From the NCBI GenBank assembly GCA_900696645.1, contig CAADGV010000014.1, positions 49,596 through 113,595 on the forward strand: 64,000 bases of DNA, in the 5' to 3' direction. Position 1 is the stretch's first letter. Each line of letters begins with the position of its first letter. The notes beneath the pieces were generated by a model, which was not told the origin of the DNA, made no database searches, and was given only the letters and a program-made list of their open reading frames with translations. This document shows, one piece after another, positions 38,471 to 47,937 of the stretch. The position numbers were made by a program, and so were the translations under genes. The stretch comes from an uncultured Chlorobiota bacterium (GTDB lineage Bacteria > Bacteroidota > Ignavibacteria > UBA10030 > UBA6906).

Positions 38471-38570
38471 TTAAGTAGAAAATTCAAAGAACTGTGCATC
38501 AATATGACGCTATTCGGGGTGAATTACAAGGGTGATCTTCACCCCAGAATTCGGACACAAAGTTAGTGAT

Positions 38571-39273
38571 TAGTGATGCAATGTTGTTCACACTCCACCG
38601 GTGTCATATATCCCAGGCTTGAGTGTAAGCGTTTGCGATTGTGGAACGCTTCGATGTATTCAAAGATTTTCCGTCTCGCTTCATCTCTGTTTCAAATCTT
38701 TCCCAATGGATCAGCTCGGTCTTCAGCGTGTGAAAGAATGTTTCAGTAATCGCATTGTCGTAACAGTTGCCCGTGCCCGACATGCTCTGCACCATCTTGT
38801 GTGCTCCGAGGATCGTTCGCACAGTGTCACTGGCATACTGGCTTCCACGATCAGAGTGAAAGACCAGTCCGGGCGCAATCATACGATGCGTGAGTGCAGA
38901 ACGAAGGGCTTGTGCAACCAAGTGCCGCATTGATCCGATGACTCATAGCGTAGCCAACGATGCGGCGTCCGAATACATCCAGGATTACCGCCAAGTACAG
39001 CCAACCTTCTCGCGTCCAGATGTAGGTCATGTCACTCGTCCACAGCTGATTCGGATTCGAGGGTTTCAGCAGCCCTGACTTTGTTCTGAGACTAATAAAG
39101 GATGCACGATACTCTGCCGATGGCTTTGGTCTAAAGGGGATGTTGCTGTATTCAAGAAGTTCAGCGCTGATGCAGACTCTCTTTGTCGGCATCGGGTACA
39201 GTCCAAAAATCGAATCAATATTCGTTTCGTTTGGAGTAAATGCCGTCACCGTGCGTTGACAGAGGAGCCGCAC
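38571..39273 (-). pseudogene. Degraded IS3-family transposase (OrfB) remnant
   Basis: NQLWTSDMTYIWTREGWLYLAVILDVFGRRIVGYAM and GLVFHSDRGSQYASD...SMSGTGNCYDNAITETFFHTLKTELIH in different frames; a further frameshift restores [18 protein letters not shown]. Confidence 0.88.
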
Positions 39274-39301
39274 TTCACATAACAGAACCTATATTGAAAG
39301 T

Positions 39302-39469
39302 CGAGCGAGGTAGCTCGGCGTGAACTGCACGTCCCGACAACAGCGGTCGGGATGTGCACCCTTGCTTCAGTCATCCCGACAGAAAGCGTCGGGATTCCTT
39401 CAGCAAGGCTCGTGGAGGAAAGAGAAAACCTCCTCGTTGCAGATTATGTTGTGGAACTCGTATGTTCCA
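39302..39469. ncRNA. Five consecutive stem-loops (candidate structured RNA; function unknown)
   Basis: CGAGC/GCTCG; TGCACGTCCCGAC/GTCGGGATGTGCA; CCTTGCT..ATCCCGAC/GTCGGGAT..AGCAAGG; GGAGG/CCTCC; TGGAAC/GTTCCA. Confidence 0.4.
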
Positions 39470-39479
39470 GTAATCAATG

Positions 39480-39690
39480 GGGCTCAAGGCCCAAAGCCGG
39501 CTGTATCTCGACAAGCAACTCAAAGTGATGAATGTTCAATTGGAAACACTTGCACAGACAGAGAAATACCGTGAGCGCGTTGGGCTGCTCACGCAGATTC
39601 CCGGGGTGGGAATCTACAGTGCAATGACGATCCTGATTGAGTTGCAGGATGTCGAGCGTTTTCAGATTTTCTATCACGGCCAGAGGCTGC
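39480..39690 (+). pseudogene. IS110/IS1111-type transposase C-terminal fragment
   Basis: ETLAQTEKYRERVGLLTQIPGVGIYSAMTILIELQDVERF resembles the conserved IS110/IS116/IS902 C-terminal domain; N-terminal catalytic half absent. Confidence 0.75.
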
Positions 39691-39729
39691 TGAGCCTTTG
39701 GCTCAGAGAACTTGACTTTCAATATAGGA

Positions 39730-39784
39730 GCGGTTGCAGCGGACGGTCCGCTGCGCGGCCCGCCGCTGAACCGGAGTGTTAGGC
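39730..39784 (+). other. Integron attC-like recombination site (right part, R'' side interrupted)
   Basis: CGGTTGCAGCGG pairs with CCGCTGAACCG leaving one unpaired G; followed by GAGT and core GTTAGGC (39778-39784). Confidence 0.7.
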
Positions 39785-39804
39785 CCTATTCTAGCGAGGC
39801 ATGA

Positions 39805-40419
39805 ATGTTTGAAAGAGCTGTCCAAGAGATGTTCTGCAAGAAGGCCACGATTCCCGAGGATCTTCCATGGCATAGCGACAAACCGGCGACGTTCCTCGTC
39901 GATGCAGTGTCGCGCCGAAGGGATGCAGGAAAGGCTCTCGACTTGGGATGCGGTACAGGCGTGTTATCGGTCTACCTCGCGAAGCAAGGCTGGGAGGTGA
40001 TGGGGCTGGATTTCATCCCGAAGGCATTGGAGATGGCCTCCAAACGAGCCGAGGCCAATAACGTGAAAGTCAGCTGGGTGATGGCCGATCTCCTCAAGTG
40101 GGAAGCCCCCGACCAGTTCGACCTGATCCTGGATTCGGGATGCCTTCACACGATCACTTCCCGCAACATGACGCGATATAAACAGCAACTTCTTTCCTGG
40201 ATGACACCGGAGACGGATTTCATTCTCGCTCATTGGGGTAAGCGCCATGTGTTTGATTGGAGACCCGTTGGCCCCCGAAGAAGGACGCGGCAGGTGTTGG
40301 CTCGTTTCGTTTCACCGGAACTCCGAGAGGAAGCTTACGAACAGGAGATCATGACCGGTATTCCGCTGCCGATCGGCCCGCGGGTTCTGGGGCAGTGTTT
40401 TTGGTTCAAGAGATCGTGA
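39805..40419 (+). CDS. SAM-dependent methyltransferase on an integron-type gene cassette
   Basis: ALDLGCGTGVLSVYLAKQGWEVMGLDFIPKALEMA; begins 21 bp after the upstream GTTAGGC core and ends before the second attC-like site. Confidence 0.85.
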   Translation: MFERAVQEMFCKKATIPEDLPWHSDKPATFLVDAVSRRRDAGKALDLGCGTGVLSVYLAKQGWEVMGLDFIPKALEMASKRAEANNVKVSWVMADLLKWEAPDQFDLILDSGCLHTITSRNMTRYKQQLLSWMTPETDFILAHWGKRHVFDWRPVGPRRRTRQVLARFVSPELREEAYEQEIMTGIPLPIGPRVLGQCFWFKRS

Positions 40420-40432
40420 TAGCAAACCTTGG

Positions 40433-40532
40433 CGGCCCGAACCATCCGCTGCAGCAGACCGGGGCCGCATGTAGCGGTTCCGGGGCTCAATGCCCACCGA
40501 GCGGCCCCGGCTGCTGAGCTGGGTCGTTAGGC
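40433..40532 (+). other. Integron attC recombination site
   Basis: GCCCGAACCATCCGCTGCAGCAGACCGGGGCCGC pairs with GCGGCCCCGGCTGCTGAGCTGGGTCGTTAGGC with unpaired G and A; ends in core GTTAGGC (40526-40532). Confidence 0.82.
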
Positions 40533-41141
40533 GGCACGGGCGGTGTCAAGGTGTATGCAGTTGCCGCGCGCGAAAGTAGCGCAAACGCAAAACTGTGCCC
40601 GCTGAAATCGTCGGCGGTGCGTGGGGGAAGAATCAATCGAAGGGGTTACCTGCCCGCCATTGATGTTCATTAAGGGCAAGCGGGGGGGGGGCGATCGATT
40701 CGTGCCTGCACGCCGGAGTTTGTTAGAGTAGTTTCGGCACGCAGGCGTGGGTTACGATTTCAGATGTTCTCTTGGTTACTTCTCTTCTAAAGACAAGTAA
40801 CAACAAGCAACCCCCGAACAATCGAGGCAGTCGTTTCACCGCGGTTGCCATCGGGAGCGAGTTTGTCCATTTCAGGACCCTTGAATAACGTTGTTTGAGC
40901 GGCCAACAGAGCGTTGAATTCACGAGTCTCGTTGTCGCCCCCCCCCGCCCTGTTTTACCCGAAGCACGCAAGAAGCTATCGCACGTAGGTACGTTCAGTT
41001 GCGCCCGAACCTCGGCCCGAGGATAAAGCAAGTTGCCGTAACAACACCGGCTCCCTTCCTTATTCACTATCACAAGAGTCTTGAAACTCACTTATCATTT
41101 GGGTAGAATGTGAAGCACATTCATCTCACACATGAGGATTC

Positions 41142-42410
41142 ATGCTCGATATCAAGTTTATTCGTGAACACGCAGAGATTGTCAAAGAAGGAGTCACAAG
41201 AAAGGGGGAGGATCCCGCAAGAGTTGATGAGGCGCTTGCGCTCGACGAGAAACGAAGGCACAAGCTGGCGCACGCCGAGCAACTGAAAGCACGCAAAAAC
41301 AGCGTCTCAGCCGAAGTAGCGAAGAAGAAGTCAAAGGGGGAAGATGCAACCGCCGTCTTTGAAGAAATGCGGAAAGTTGCCGACGAGATCAAGTCACTGG
41401 ATCATGAACTGGCGGCTATCGAGGCAGATCTGCGGAACGTGCTGCTCGCCATCCCGAATATTCCGCATCCGTCGGTGCCGGTCGGAAGAACACCCGAAGA
41501 GAACCAAATCGTCGCAACGTGGGGCGAGCCTCCTGTCATCGACTTCAAACCGAAACCGCATTGGGAGCTTGTCGAGAAGCTGGGAATTATCGATTTCCCG
41601 CGCGGCGTGAAGATTACGGGAGCCGGTTTTCCCGTGTATGTCGGGAAAGGGGCGAAGCTGGAACGGGCGCTCATCAATTTCTTTCTTGACAAAGCGGAAG
41701 CGGCAGGCTATACCGAAGTGATGCCGCCGCATGTCGTGAACGCGGCAAGCGCCACCGGCACCGGGCAACTGCCGGACAAGGAAGATCAGATGTACGTCGC
41801 CACAAAAGACGAGTTTTACCTTATCCCCACCGCCGAAGTGCCCGTTACGAATTTCTACCGCGACGAAATTTTGGGCGAAAAGCAACTCCCCATCAAGATG
41901 TGTGCGTACACGCCCTGCTTCAGGCGCGAGGCAGGCTCGTACGGCAAGGATGTACGCGGGCTCAACCGGGTCCACCAGTTCGATAAAGTCGAGCTTGTCA
42001 AGTTCGTGCATCCCTCAACGTCGTACGACGAGCTCGAAAGTCTTCGTGCTGATGCTGAACGCCTGTTACAGAAACTCGGGCTGCATTATCACGTACTGCT
42101 GATGTGTTCGGGGGACTTGGGATTTACGCAGACAAAGAAATACGATCTGGAAGTCTGGTCGATAGGCCAGCAGAAATGGCTCGAGGTTTCCTCGTGCAGC
42201 AACTTTGAGTCGTATCAGGCGCGGCGAATGAATATCCGGTTCAAGCCGGCTGCGGGCGGAAAGCCGGAGATTGTGCACACACTCAACGGCTCGGCGCTTG
42301 CATTGCCACGCATTGTTGCGGCGATTATCGAGAACTACCAGACTCCCGAAGGCAAAGTGATTGTGCCGAAAGTGCTGCACCAATACACAGGTTTTGAAGT
42401 GATTGGGTGA
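41142..42410 (+). CDS. serS: Seryl-tRNA synthetase
   Basis: Class II motifs: TAEVPVTNFYRDEIL, FRREAGSYGKDVRGLNRVHQFDKVE, LNGSALALPR. Confidence 0.96.
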   Translation: MLDIKFIREHAEIVKEGVTRKGEDPARVDEALALDEKRRHKLAHAEQLKARKNSVSAEVAKKKSKGEDATAVFEEMRKVADEIKSLDHELAAIEADLRNVLLAIPNIPHPSVPVGRTPEENQIVATWGEPPVIDFKPKPHWELVEKLGIIDFPRGVKITGAGFPVYVGKGAKLERALINFFLDKAEAAGYTEVMPPHVVNAASATGTGQLPDKEDQMYVATKDEFYLIPTAEVPVTNFYRDEILGEKQLPIKMCAYTPCFRREAGSYGKDVRGLNRVHQFDKVELVKFVHPSTSYDELESLRADAERLLQKLGLHYHVLLMCSGDLGFTQTKKYDLEVWSIGQQKWLEVSSCSNFESYQARRMNIRFKPAAGGKPEIVHTLNGSALALPRIVAAIIENYQTPEGKVIVPKVLHQYTGFEVIG

Positions 42411-42470
42411 GCCAATCTGCACGCAGCGAGTCATTGATTGCTGCGGGCAATATGTTCTTTTTGAGATTGC

Positions 42471-44231
42471 ATGAAACCACTGCTACGGCTGCTGCCGTAT
42501 CTTGCAAAATACAAGCGGACCCTTTTCGTCGGGTTCCTGACGGTTGTGGGGAGTAACATCTTTACCGTTTTACCTCCGTTGTTCATCGGGGAAGCGATCG
42601 ACCTCCTGAAAGAAGGGCTTGAAGCGAAGAGCATTGGCGGCACCGATCTCGTGACGTATGCCGTCGGCATAGTTGTATTCTTCCTTATCGCGGGCACGTT
42701 TACATTCTTCACCCGTCAAACTCTCATTGTCGTTTCCCGCCACATTGAGTACGATTTGCGGAACGATTTCCTTTCTCATATCCAGAAACTCTCGCTATCA
42801 TTCTACCAGAACACCCCAACCGGCGACTTGATGGCGCATGCCACCAATGATATCAGCGCCGTGCGCAACTGCCTCGGCCCCGGCATCATGTATCCCACCG
42901 ACACGATACTCGCCTTTACAATGGTGATTGCGATGATGCTTCGCATAGATTGGGAACTGACGCTTCTTGCGATGATTCCGTTGCCGTTTGTGTCATTCGC
43001 GGTGTACCGGTTGGGTAAAGTGGTACATAAAAAATTCGAGGAACGGCAGAAACAATACGGCGAGATGACGACGCGGGCGCAGGAGAACCTCTCCGGTATC
43101 CGGGTCGTGAAGGCGTATGTGCGGGAAGAGTACGAGACGGGGTTGTTCCGGACGATGAGCTTCGAGTATCTGAAGAAGAACCTCGTGCTGGCCCGCGTGC
43201 AGTCCATTATGTGGCCGCTGATGTTTCTGCTCGTCGGACTTTCCCTCGTTATCACAATCTACTTCGGCGGATTGAAGGTGATTGCCAATGAACTTTCGGT
43301 GGGCGGCCTTACAAAATTTCTGATTTATCTGACGATGCTCATCTGGCCGATGATTGCCTTCGGCTGGGTGATCAACATTCTGCAGCAAGGCGCCGCCTCG
43401 ATGGACCGCCTCGCGAAAATTTTCGATACAAAGCCGGAAGTGCAGGATGCCGAACAGACAGATCACACGATTACAGAGATTAAGGGAGCGATTGAATTCC
43501 GCAACGTTTCGTTCACGCACAAAGGGGCGGTACGGGCATCGCTTTCCGACATCAACTTGATGGTTCCGAAAGGCGCTACTCTGGCTGTTATCGGCTATAC
43601 AGGAGCCGGCAAGAGTACGTTCGTTAATCTCATTCCCCGACTGTACGACGCAACCTCCGGCGATGTCCTGATTGACGGACGAAATGTGAAGGAGATTCCG
43701 CTGGAAGTCCTGCGGAGAAACATCGGCTACGTGCCGCAGGAGACGTTCTTGTTCTCGGATTCCCTCGCGGAGAACATCAGCTACGGCACGGACAACGGCA
43801 CGGAAGAACACGTCCGCGATGCTGCCGAAATCTCGCAGATAGCGCGTGATATCAGCGACTTCCCTCTGGGATACGCCACGATGCTCGGCGAACGCGGCAT
43901 CACGCTGTCAGGCGGACAAAAGCAGCGAACGAGCATAGCGCGGGCAGTTATGCGCAAACCGAAAATTCTCATACTTGATGATGCCCTCTCCGCGGTTGAT
44001 ACATATACGGAAGAAGAAATCCTGAAACGTCTTCGCCGGATTATGAAGGACAGGACGAGCATCATCATCAGTCATCGCATTTCAACGGTCAAAAATGCCG
44101 ACATGATTGTGGTGATGGATGACGGCAAGATTGTTGAACGCGGCACACACGACGAACTGGTGGAACGCGGCGGCGTATATGCTGAGTTACATCAAAAGCA
44201 GTTGTTGGAGCAGGAACTGGAAAACCTCTGA
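42471..44231 (+). CDS. ABC exporter half-transporter
   Basis: TM domain plus GYTGAGKST, LSGGQKQRTSIARAV, LILDDALSAVD. Confidence 0.94.
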   Translation: MKPLLRLLPYLAKYKRTLFVGFLTVVGSNIFTVLPPLFIGEAIDLLKEGLEAKSIGGTDLVTYAVGIVVFFLIAGTFTFFTRQTLIVVSRHIEYDLRNDFLSHIQKLSLSFYQNTPTGDLMAHATNDISAVRNCLGPGIMYPTDTILAFTMVIAMMLRIDWELTLLAMIPLPFVSFAVYRLGKVVHKKFEERQKQYGEMTTRAQENLSGIRVVKAYVREEYETGLFRTMSFEYLKKNLVLARVQSIMWPLMFLLVGLSLVITIYFGGLKVIANELSVGGLTKFLIYLTMLIWPMIAFGWVINILQQGAASMDRLAKIFDTKPEVQDAEQTDHTITEIKGAIEFRNVSFTHKGAVRASLSDINLMVPKGATLAVIGYTGAGKSTFVNLIPRLYDATSGDVLIDGRNVKEIPLEVLRRNIGYVPQETFLFSDSLAENISYGTDNGTEEHVRDAAEISQIARDISDFPLGYATMLGERGITLSGGQKQRTSIARAVMRKPKILILDDALSAVDTYTEEEILKRLRRIMKDRTSIIISHRISTVKNADMIVVMDDGKIVERGTHDELVERGGVYAELHQKQLLEQELENL

Positions 44232-46027
44232 TGCACGAAGAAGAAATACTCGGCAAGGCATACGACGCCTCGTTGATGCGACGACTGTTGTTCTATATCC
44301 GCCCCTACCGGTGGCACGTTGTTTTGGGCATTGTGTTGAGTGTTGCGGTGTCGGGACTTGAAGCCGTGCGCCCTTACTTCACAAAAATCGCCGTTGATGT
44401 CAATATCGCAGAGAAGGATGGCAACGGACTTCTGGTCACTGCATTGGCATTTCTTGGCGTGTTGCTGTTGCGCGGTGTTATCCAATATTTCAACGCGTAC
44501 TTGACGCAATGGATCGGTCAAAAGACGATCTTCGATTTGCGCATGCAGGTCTTTGAGCATCTTCAATCTCGGAGTCTCCGGTTCTACGACAAGAATCCCA
44601 TCGGCCGGCTCATCACCCGTGTCACAAACGATACCGAAGTATTGAACGAGATGTTCTCGTCCGGCATCGTGATGGTATTCAGTGACATCTTTACCATCAT
44701 CGGCATTCTCTCCTTGATGTTTACTATGAACTGGCAGCTTGCGCTGATTTCGCTGAGCGTGCTGCCGCTGCTGTTCTACGGAACGTTTCTCTTCCGCAAG
44801 AAAGCCCGTGAAGCGTATCGTGAGGTTCGTATCCAGATCGCTCGCATCAATACGTTCATGCAGGAACACATCACCGGAATGATGGTTGATCAGGTGTTCA
44901 ACCGGGAGAAGAAATCGTTCGAGAAATTCACAGAGATCAACGCCGCTCACCGCAATGCCAACATCAAATCCATTTTTTACTACGCCCTCTTCTATCCGGG
45001 AGTCGACCTCATCGGGGCCATTGCCGTCGGGTTGATTATCTGGTATGCGGGCGTTGATGCACTCGAAGGAACGATTACTGTAGGCACGGTAATCGCGTTC
45101 CTGCAATTCAATGAAATGTTCTGGCGGCCGATCCGTGACCTGTCGGAGAAGTACAACATCATGCAGACTGCGATGGCGTCTTCCGAGAGGATATTCAAGC
45201 TGCTGGACGACAAAACGGCGATCGTCGATCCCGTGCATCCTGTTCCTTTTGAACAGGTAAAAGGGGCTATCGAATTCAAGAATGTCTGGTTTGCCTATAA
45301 CGTTGGCCTGACGGATGCCGAAACGGAGTGGATTCTGAGGGATGTTTCGTTCAGGATCAATGCGGGGGAAACGGCGGCGTTTGTGGGGCATACCGGAGCG
45401 GGGAAAACCACCATCACCAACCTGCTCTGCAGGTTCTATGATGTTCAGAAGGGCGAAATTCTGATAGACGGCGTCAACATCAAACAAATACGTCAGCAGG
45501 AATTGCGAAAGCATATTGCTGTTGTGCTACAGGATGTGTTTCTGTTTTCGGGCGACATTTCCTCCAATATCAATCTGGGAGACGGGACAATACCAAGAGA
45601 AGCGGTGGAGCAGGCAGCACGCACAGTCGGGGCGGACGAATTTATCCGGCAACTGCCCGGCGGATACGATGCGGAAGTGAAAGAACGTGGCGCAACTCTC
45701 TCGGTCGGGCAGAAGCAATTGATTTCCTTTGCGCGGGCGCTGGCGTACAATCCGCAGATTCTCATCCTTGATGAAGCGACATCGAGCATTGACACCGAAA
45801 CGGAACAACTGATCCAGCAGGCGATCGAGAAGCTGCTACGCGGAAGGACATCCATCGTAATCGCCCACCGGCTTTCGACAATACAGAATGCCGGCAAAAT
45901 CATCGTCATGCACAAGGGCGAAATCCGTGAGATCGGCACGCATCAGGAATTGCTGGCGCACGGCGGAATTTACTTCAAATTGTACCAGTTGCAGTACAAA
46001 GACCAGGAGGTCAGGCTAACGGCATAA
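44231..46027 (+). CDS. ABC exporter half-transporter
   Basis: TM domain plus GHTGAGKTT, LSVGQKQLISFARAL, LILDEATSSID; ATG overlaps the preceding TGA. Confidence 0.94.
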   Translation: MHEEEILGKAYDASLMRRLLFYIRPYRWHVVLGIVLSVAVSGLEAVRPYFTKIAVDVNIAEKDGNGLLVTALAFLGVLLLRGVIQYFNAYLTQWIGQKTIFDLRMQVFEHLQSRSLRFYDKNPIGRLITRVTNDTEVLNEMFSSGIVMVFSDIFTIIGILSLMFTMNWQLALISLSVLPLLFYGTFLFRKKAREAYREVRIQIARINTFMQEHITGMMVDQVFNREKKSFEKFTEINAAHRNANIKSIFYYALFYPGVDLIGAIAVGLIIWYAGVDALEGTITVGTVIAFLQFNEMFWRPIRDLSEKYNIMQTAMASSERIFKLLDDKTAIVDPVHPVPFEQVKGAIEFKNVWFAYNVGLTDAETEWILRDVSFRINAGETAAFVGHTGAGKTTITNLLCRFYDVQKGEILIDGVNIKQIRQQELRKHIAVVLQDVFLFSGDISSNINLGDGTIPREAVEQAARTVGADEFIRQLPGGYDAEVKERGATLSVGQKQLISFARALAYNPQILILDEATSSIDTETEQLIQQAIEKLLRGRTSIVIAHRLSTIQNAGKIIVMHKGEIREIGTHQELLAHGGIYFKLYQLQYKDQEVRLTA

Positions 46028-46142
46028 GCCGGAAAAACAGGTTGCAACTCTACGCCCTCTTCACTATTATCAAGTAGTCTCCCCCGCAGTTCATACCCGT
46101 TCATAATCACACAATCATTGTACAATCTTGCAAGGAATTACG

Positions 46143-47165
46143 ATGAATCCTGACCGCGAATCTTCAGCAAAATTCATGACGTTGGAACGGCATATTGTGG
46201 AAGAAGAGAGAAAGCATCCCCAGGCAACGGGCGAATTCTCCGGCGTGATGCATGCACTCTCTCTTGCCGTCAAGCTTGTGTGGCGCGAAGTAACAAAGGC
46301 CGGGCTCGTGAACATTCTCGGCAAAACCGACCGCATGAATGTTACCGGCGACGAAGTCAAGAAGCTCGATGAGTTTGCCGATGAAACCATTTACAAAGCA
46401 ATGGATCACGGCGGACATTTGTGTGTGATGGCATCGGAAGAAAACGAGGATCTCCTGCAGATTCCCGATCAGTACGAACATGGCAAGTACGTGCTGCTGT
46501 ACGATCCGCTGGATGGGTCCGGCAACATTGACGCCAATATCACTGTCGGGACGATTTTTTCCATTTTGCGCAGGGTAACTCCGGAAGGAAAGGGTCGGCT
46601 CGAAGATGTGCTGCAGCCGGGGTACAAGCAAGTAGCAGCCGGGTACGCGCTGTTCAGCTCAAGCATGATGTTTGTGTATTCAACGGGTCATGGTGTTCAC
46701 GGGTTCACGCTCGATCCCTCCGTCGGCGAGTTTCTCCTTTCACACGAAAACATCCGTATGCCACAGCGCGGGGCCATCTATGCTGTCAATGAAGGCAACT
46801 ACAACCGGTGGGAGCCGAACATGAAGCGGTACATTGACTGGTTGAAGACGGAGGACAAAGCCGATGGCAGGCCGTACTCGCTCCGCTATATCGGTTCGCT
46901 CGTCGCCGATGTCCACCGCACGCTGATGTACGGCGGCATCTATTGCTATCCCGGCGATACAAAGAATCCCAACGGAAAATTGCGACTGATGTATGAAAAC
47001 AATCCGCTTGCCTACATCGTCGAGAATGCAGGCGGCGCTGCATCCGACGGGAAGCAGCGCATTATGGATATTGTTCCGACGAAGCTGCATCAGAAGACAC
47101 CGCTCTTTATCGGGAGTGCCGATGACGTGAGATTTGCAGAAGAATTTCTGGCGGGTAAACGGTAA
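46143..47165 (+). CDS. fbp: Class I fructose-1,6-bisphosphatase
   Basis: VLLYDPLDGSGNIDANITVGTIFSI; YIGSLVADVHRTLMYGGIYCYP. Confidence 0.95.
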   Translation: MNPDRESSAKFMTLERHIVEEERKHPQATGEFSGVMHALSLAVKLVWREVTKAGLVNILGKTDRMNVTGDEVKKLDEFADETIYKAMDHGGHLCVMASEENEDLLQIPDQYEHGKYVLLYDPLDGSGNIDANITVGTIFSILRRVTPEGKGRLEDVLQPGYKQVAAGYALFSSSMMFVYSTGHGVHGFTLDPSVGEFLLSHENIRMPQRGAIYAVNEGNYNRWEPNMKRYIDWLKTEDKADGRPYSLRYIGSLVADVHRTLMYGGIYCYPGDTKNPNGKLRLMYENNPLAYIVENAGGAASDGKQRIMDIVPTKLHQKTPLFIGSADDVRFAEEFLAGKR

Positions 47166-47189
47166 CCGAATGCAATTCGCTGAAACGAA

Positions 47190-47217
47190 AAAACCCCGAC
47201 TCGGTGAGCCGGGGTTT
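47190..47217. terminator. Bidirectional terminator between convergent genes
   Basis: AAACCCCGACTCGGTGAGCCGGGGTTT with A/T flanks. Confidence 0.8.
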
Positions 47218-47238
47218 CTAATTTCTTATGGGAAGATC

Positions 47239-47937
47239 TCACAACGAACTCATCTTCGATCGTGCACGTCCCGCAAGCTGGCTCGCCGGATAGAGCGTAA
47301 GCAGTTTCTGAAACGCCTCGCGTGCTTGTTCACGGTTTCCTGCCTGAAGATACGAATTGCCGATCATATACTGCGCATCATCCGCCTTATCCGATCCGGC
47401 CATACCTGTAACAGTTTGGAACTGTTGAATGGCCTCGTCATATCTCTTCAACCCGAAATACGATTCGCCGATCCAGTAATAGCAGTTGTCAAGCAGGTCC
47501 TCGCTGATTCCCCCCGTAACCAAGCTGCTGAAGTGGTCGATTGCTTCCTGAAAGTTTCTATTCCGGTATTTTGAAAGAGCAACTTCGTATCCCCCGGAAA
47601 ATGCAGCCGACGATCTTGGCGCTGCAGGGGGCGGTGTAGTGGCAGCAGGCCGCGGTGTGATAACCGCTTCGCGCATGCGTGTTTCAAGCTCCGAATTGCG
47701 TGCCGAGAGATTGGTGTTTTCCGTTGCAACGACTTCGAGTTGTTGCTGCAATTTCCGGTTTTCATTTGAAAGGCTGTCGAGCCGGTATTCGAGCTGGGCC
47801 GTTGTTGAAATGGGCGGGGTACTTGTCCAGTCTTCACTCGTTGTCTCCTCCACCGTTCCGCATCCGGCGGACATCATTGCCAATCCGGCAAGCGCGACCA
47901 CGACGAGAAATGATATGTGAGCCCCTAACTGTTTCAT
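47239..47937 (-). CDS. YbgF/CpoB-like TPR lipoprotein
   Basis: Lipobox MSAGCG; coiled coil; C-terminal TPRs (YWIGESYFGLKRYDEAIQQF, AQYMIGNSYLQAGNREQAREAF). Confidence 0.82.
   Translation of the reverse strand: MKQLGAHISFLVVVALAGLAMMSAGCGTVEETTSEDWTSTPPISTTAQLEYRLDSLSNENRKLQQQLEVVATENTNLSARNSELETRMREAVITPRPAATTPPPAAPRSSAAFSGGYEVALSKYRNRNFQEAIDHFSSLVTGGISEDLLDNCYYWIGESYFGLKRYDEAIQQFQTVTGMAGSDKADDAQYMIGNSYLQAGNREQAREAFQKLLTLYPASQLAGRARSKMSSL

Larger units (their letters stand above)
39288..39729. mobile_element. Inverted-repeat-bounded element containing an IS110/IS1111-like remnant
   Basis: CCTATATTGAAAGTCGAG (39288-39305) inverted as CTTGACTTTCAATATAGG (ending 39729), one mismatch in 18. Confidence 0.75.

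Noticed and set aside
39302-39469. Group II intron (group IIC-attC) remnant
   Set aside because: Considered because such introns also target attC, but no domain V-like motif or reverse transcriptase fragment was seen
40595-40731. Possible third attC-like site ending in GCCGGAGTTTGTTAGAG
   Set aside because: GTTAGAG violates the GTTRRRY core and the upstream pairing arm is weak; a covariance model would be needed
44192-45514. 440-aa minus-strand ORF opposite the ABC exporter
   Set aside because: Antisense shadow ORF over a well-supported CDS
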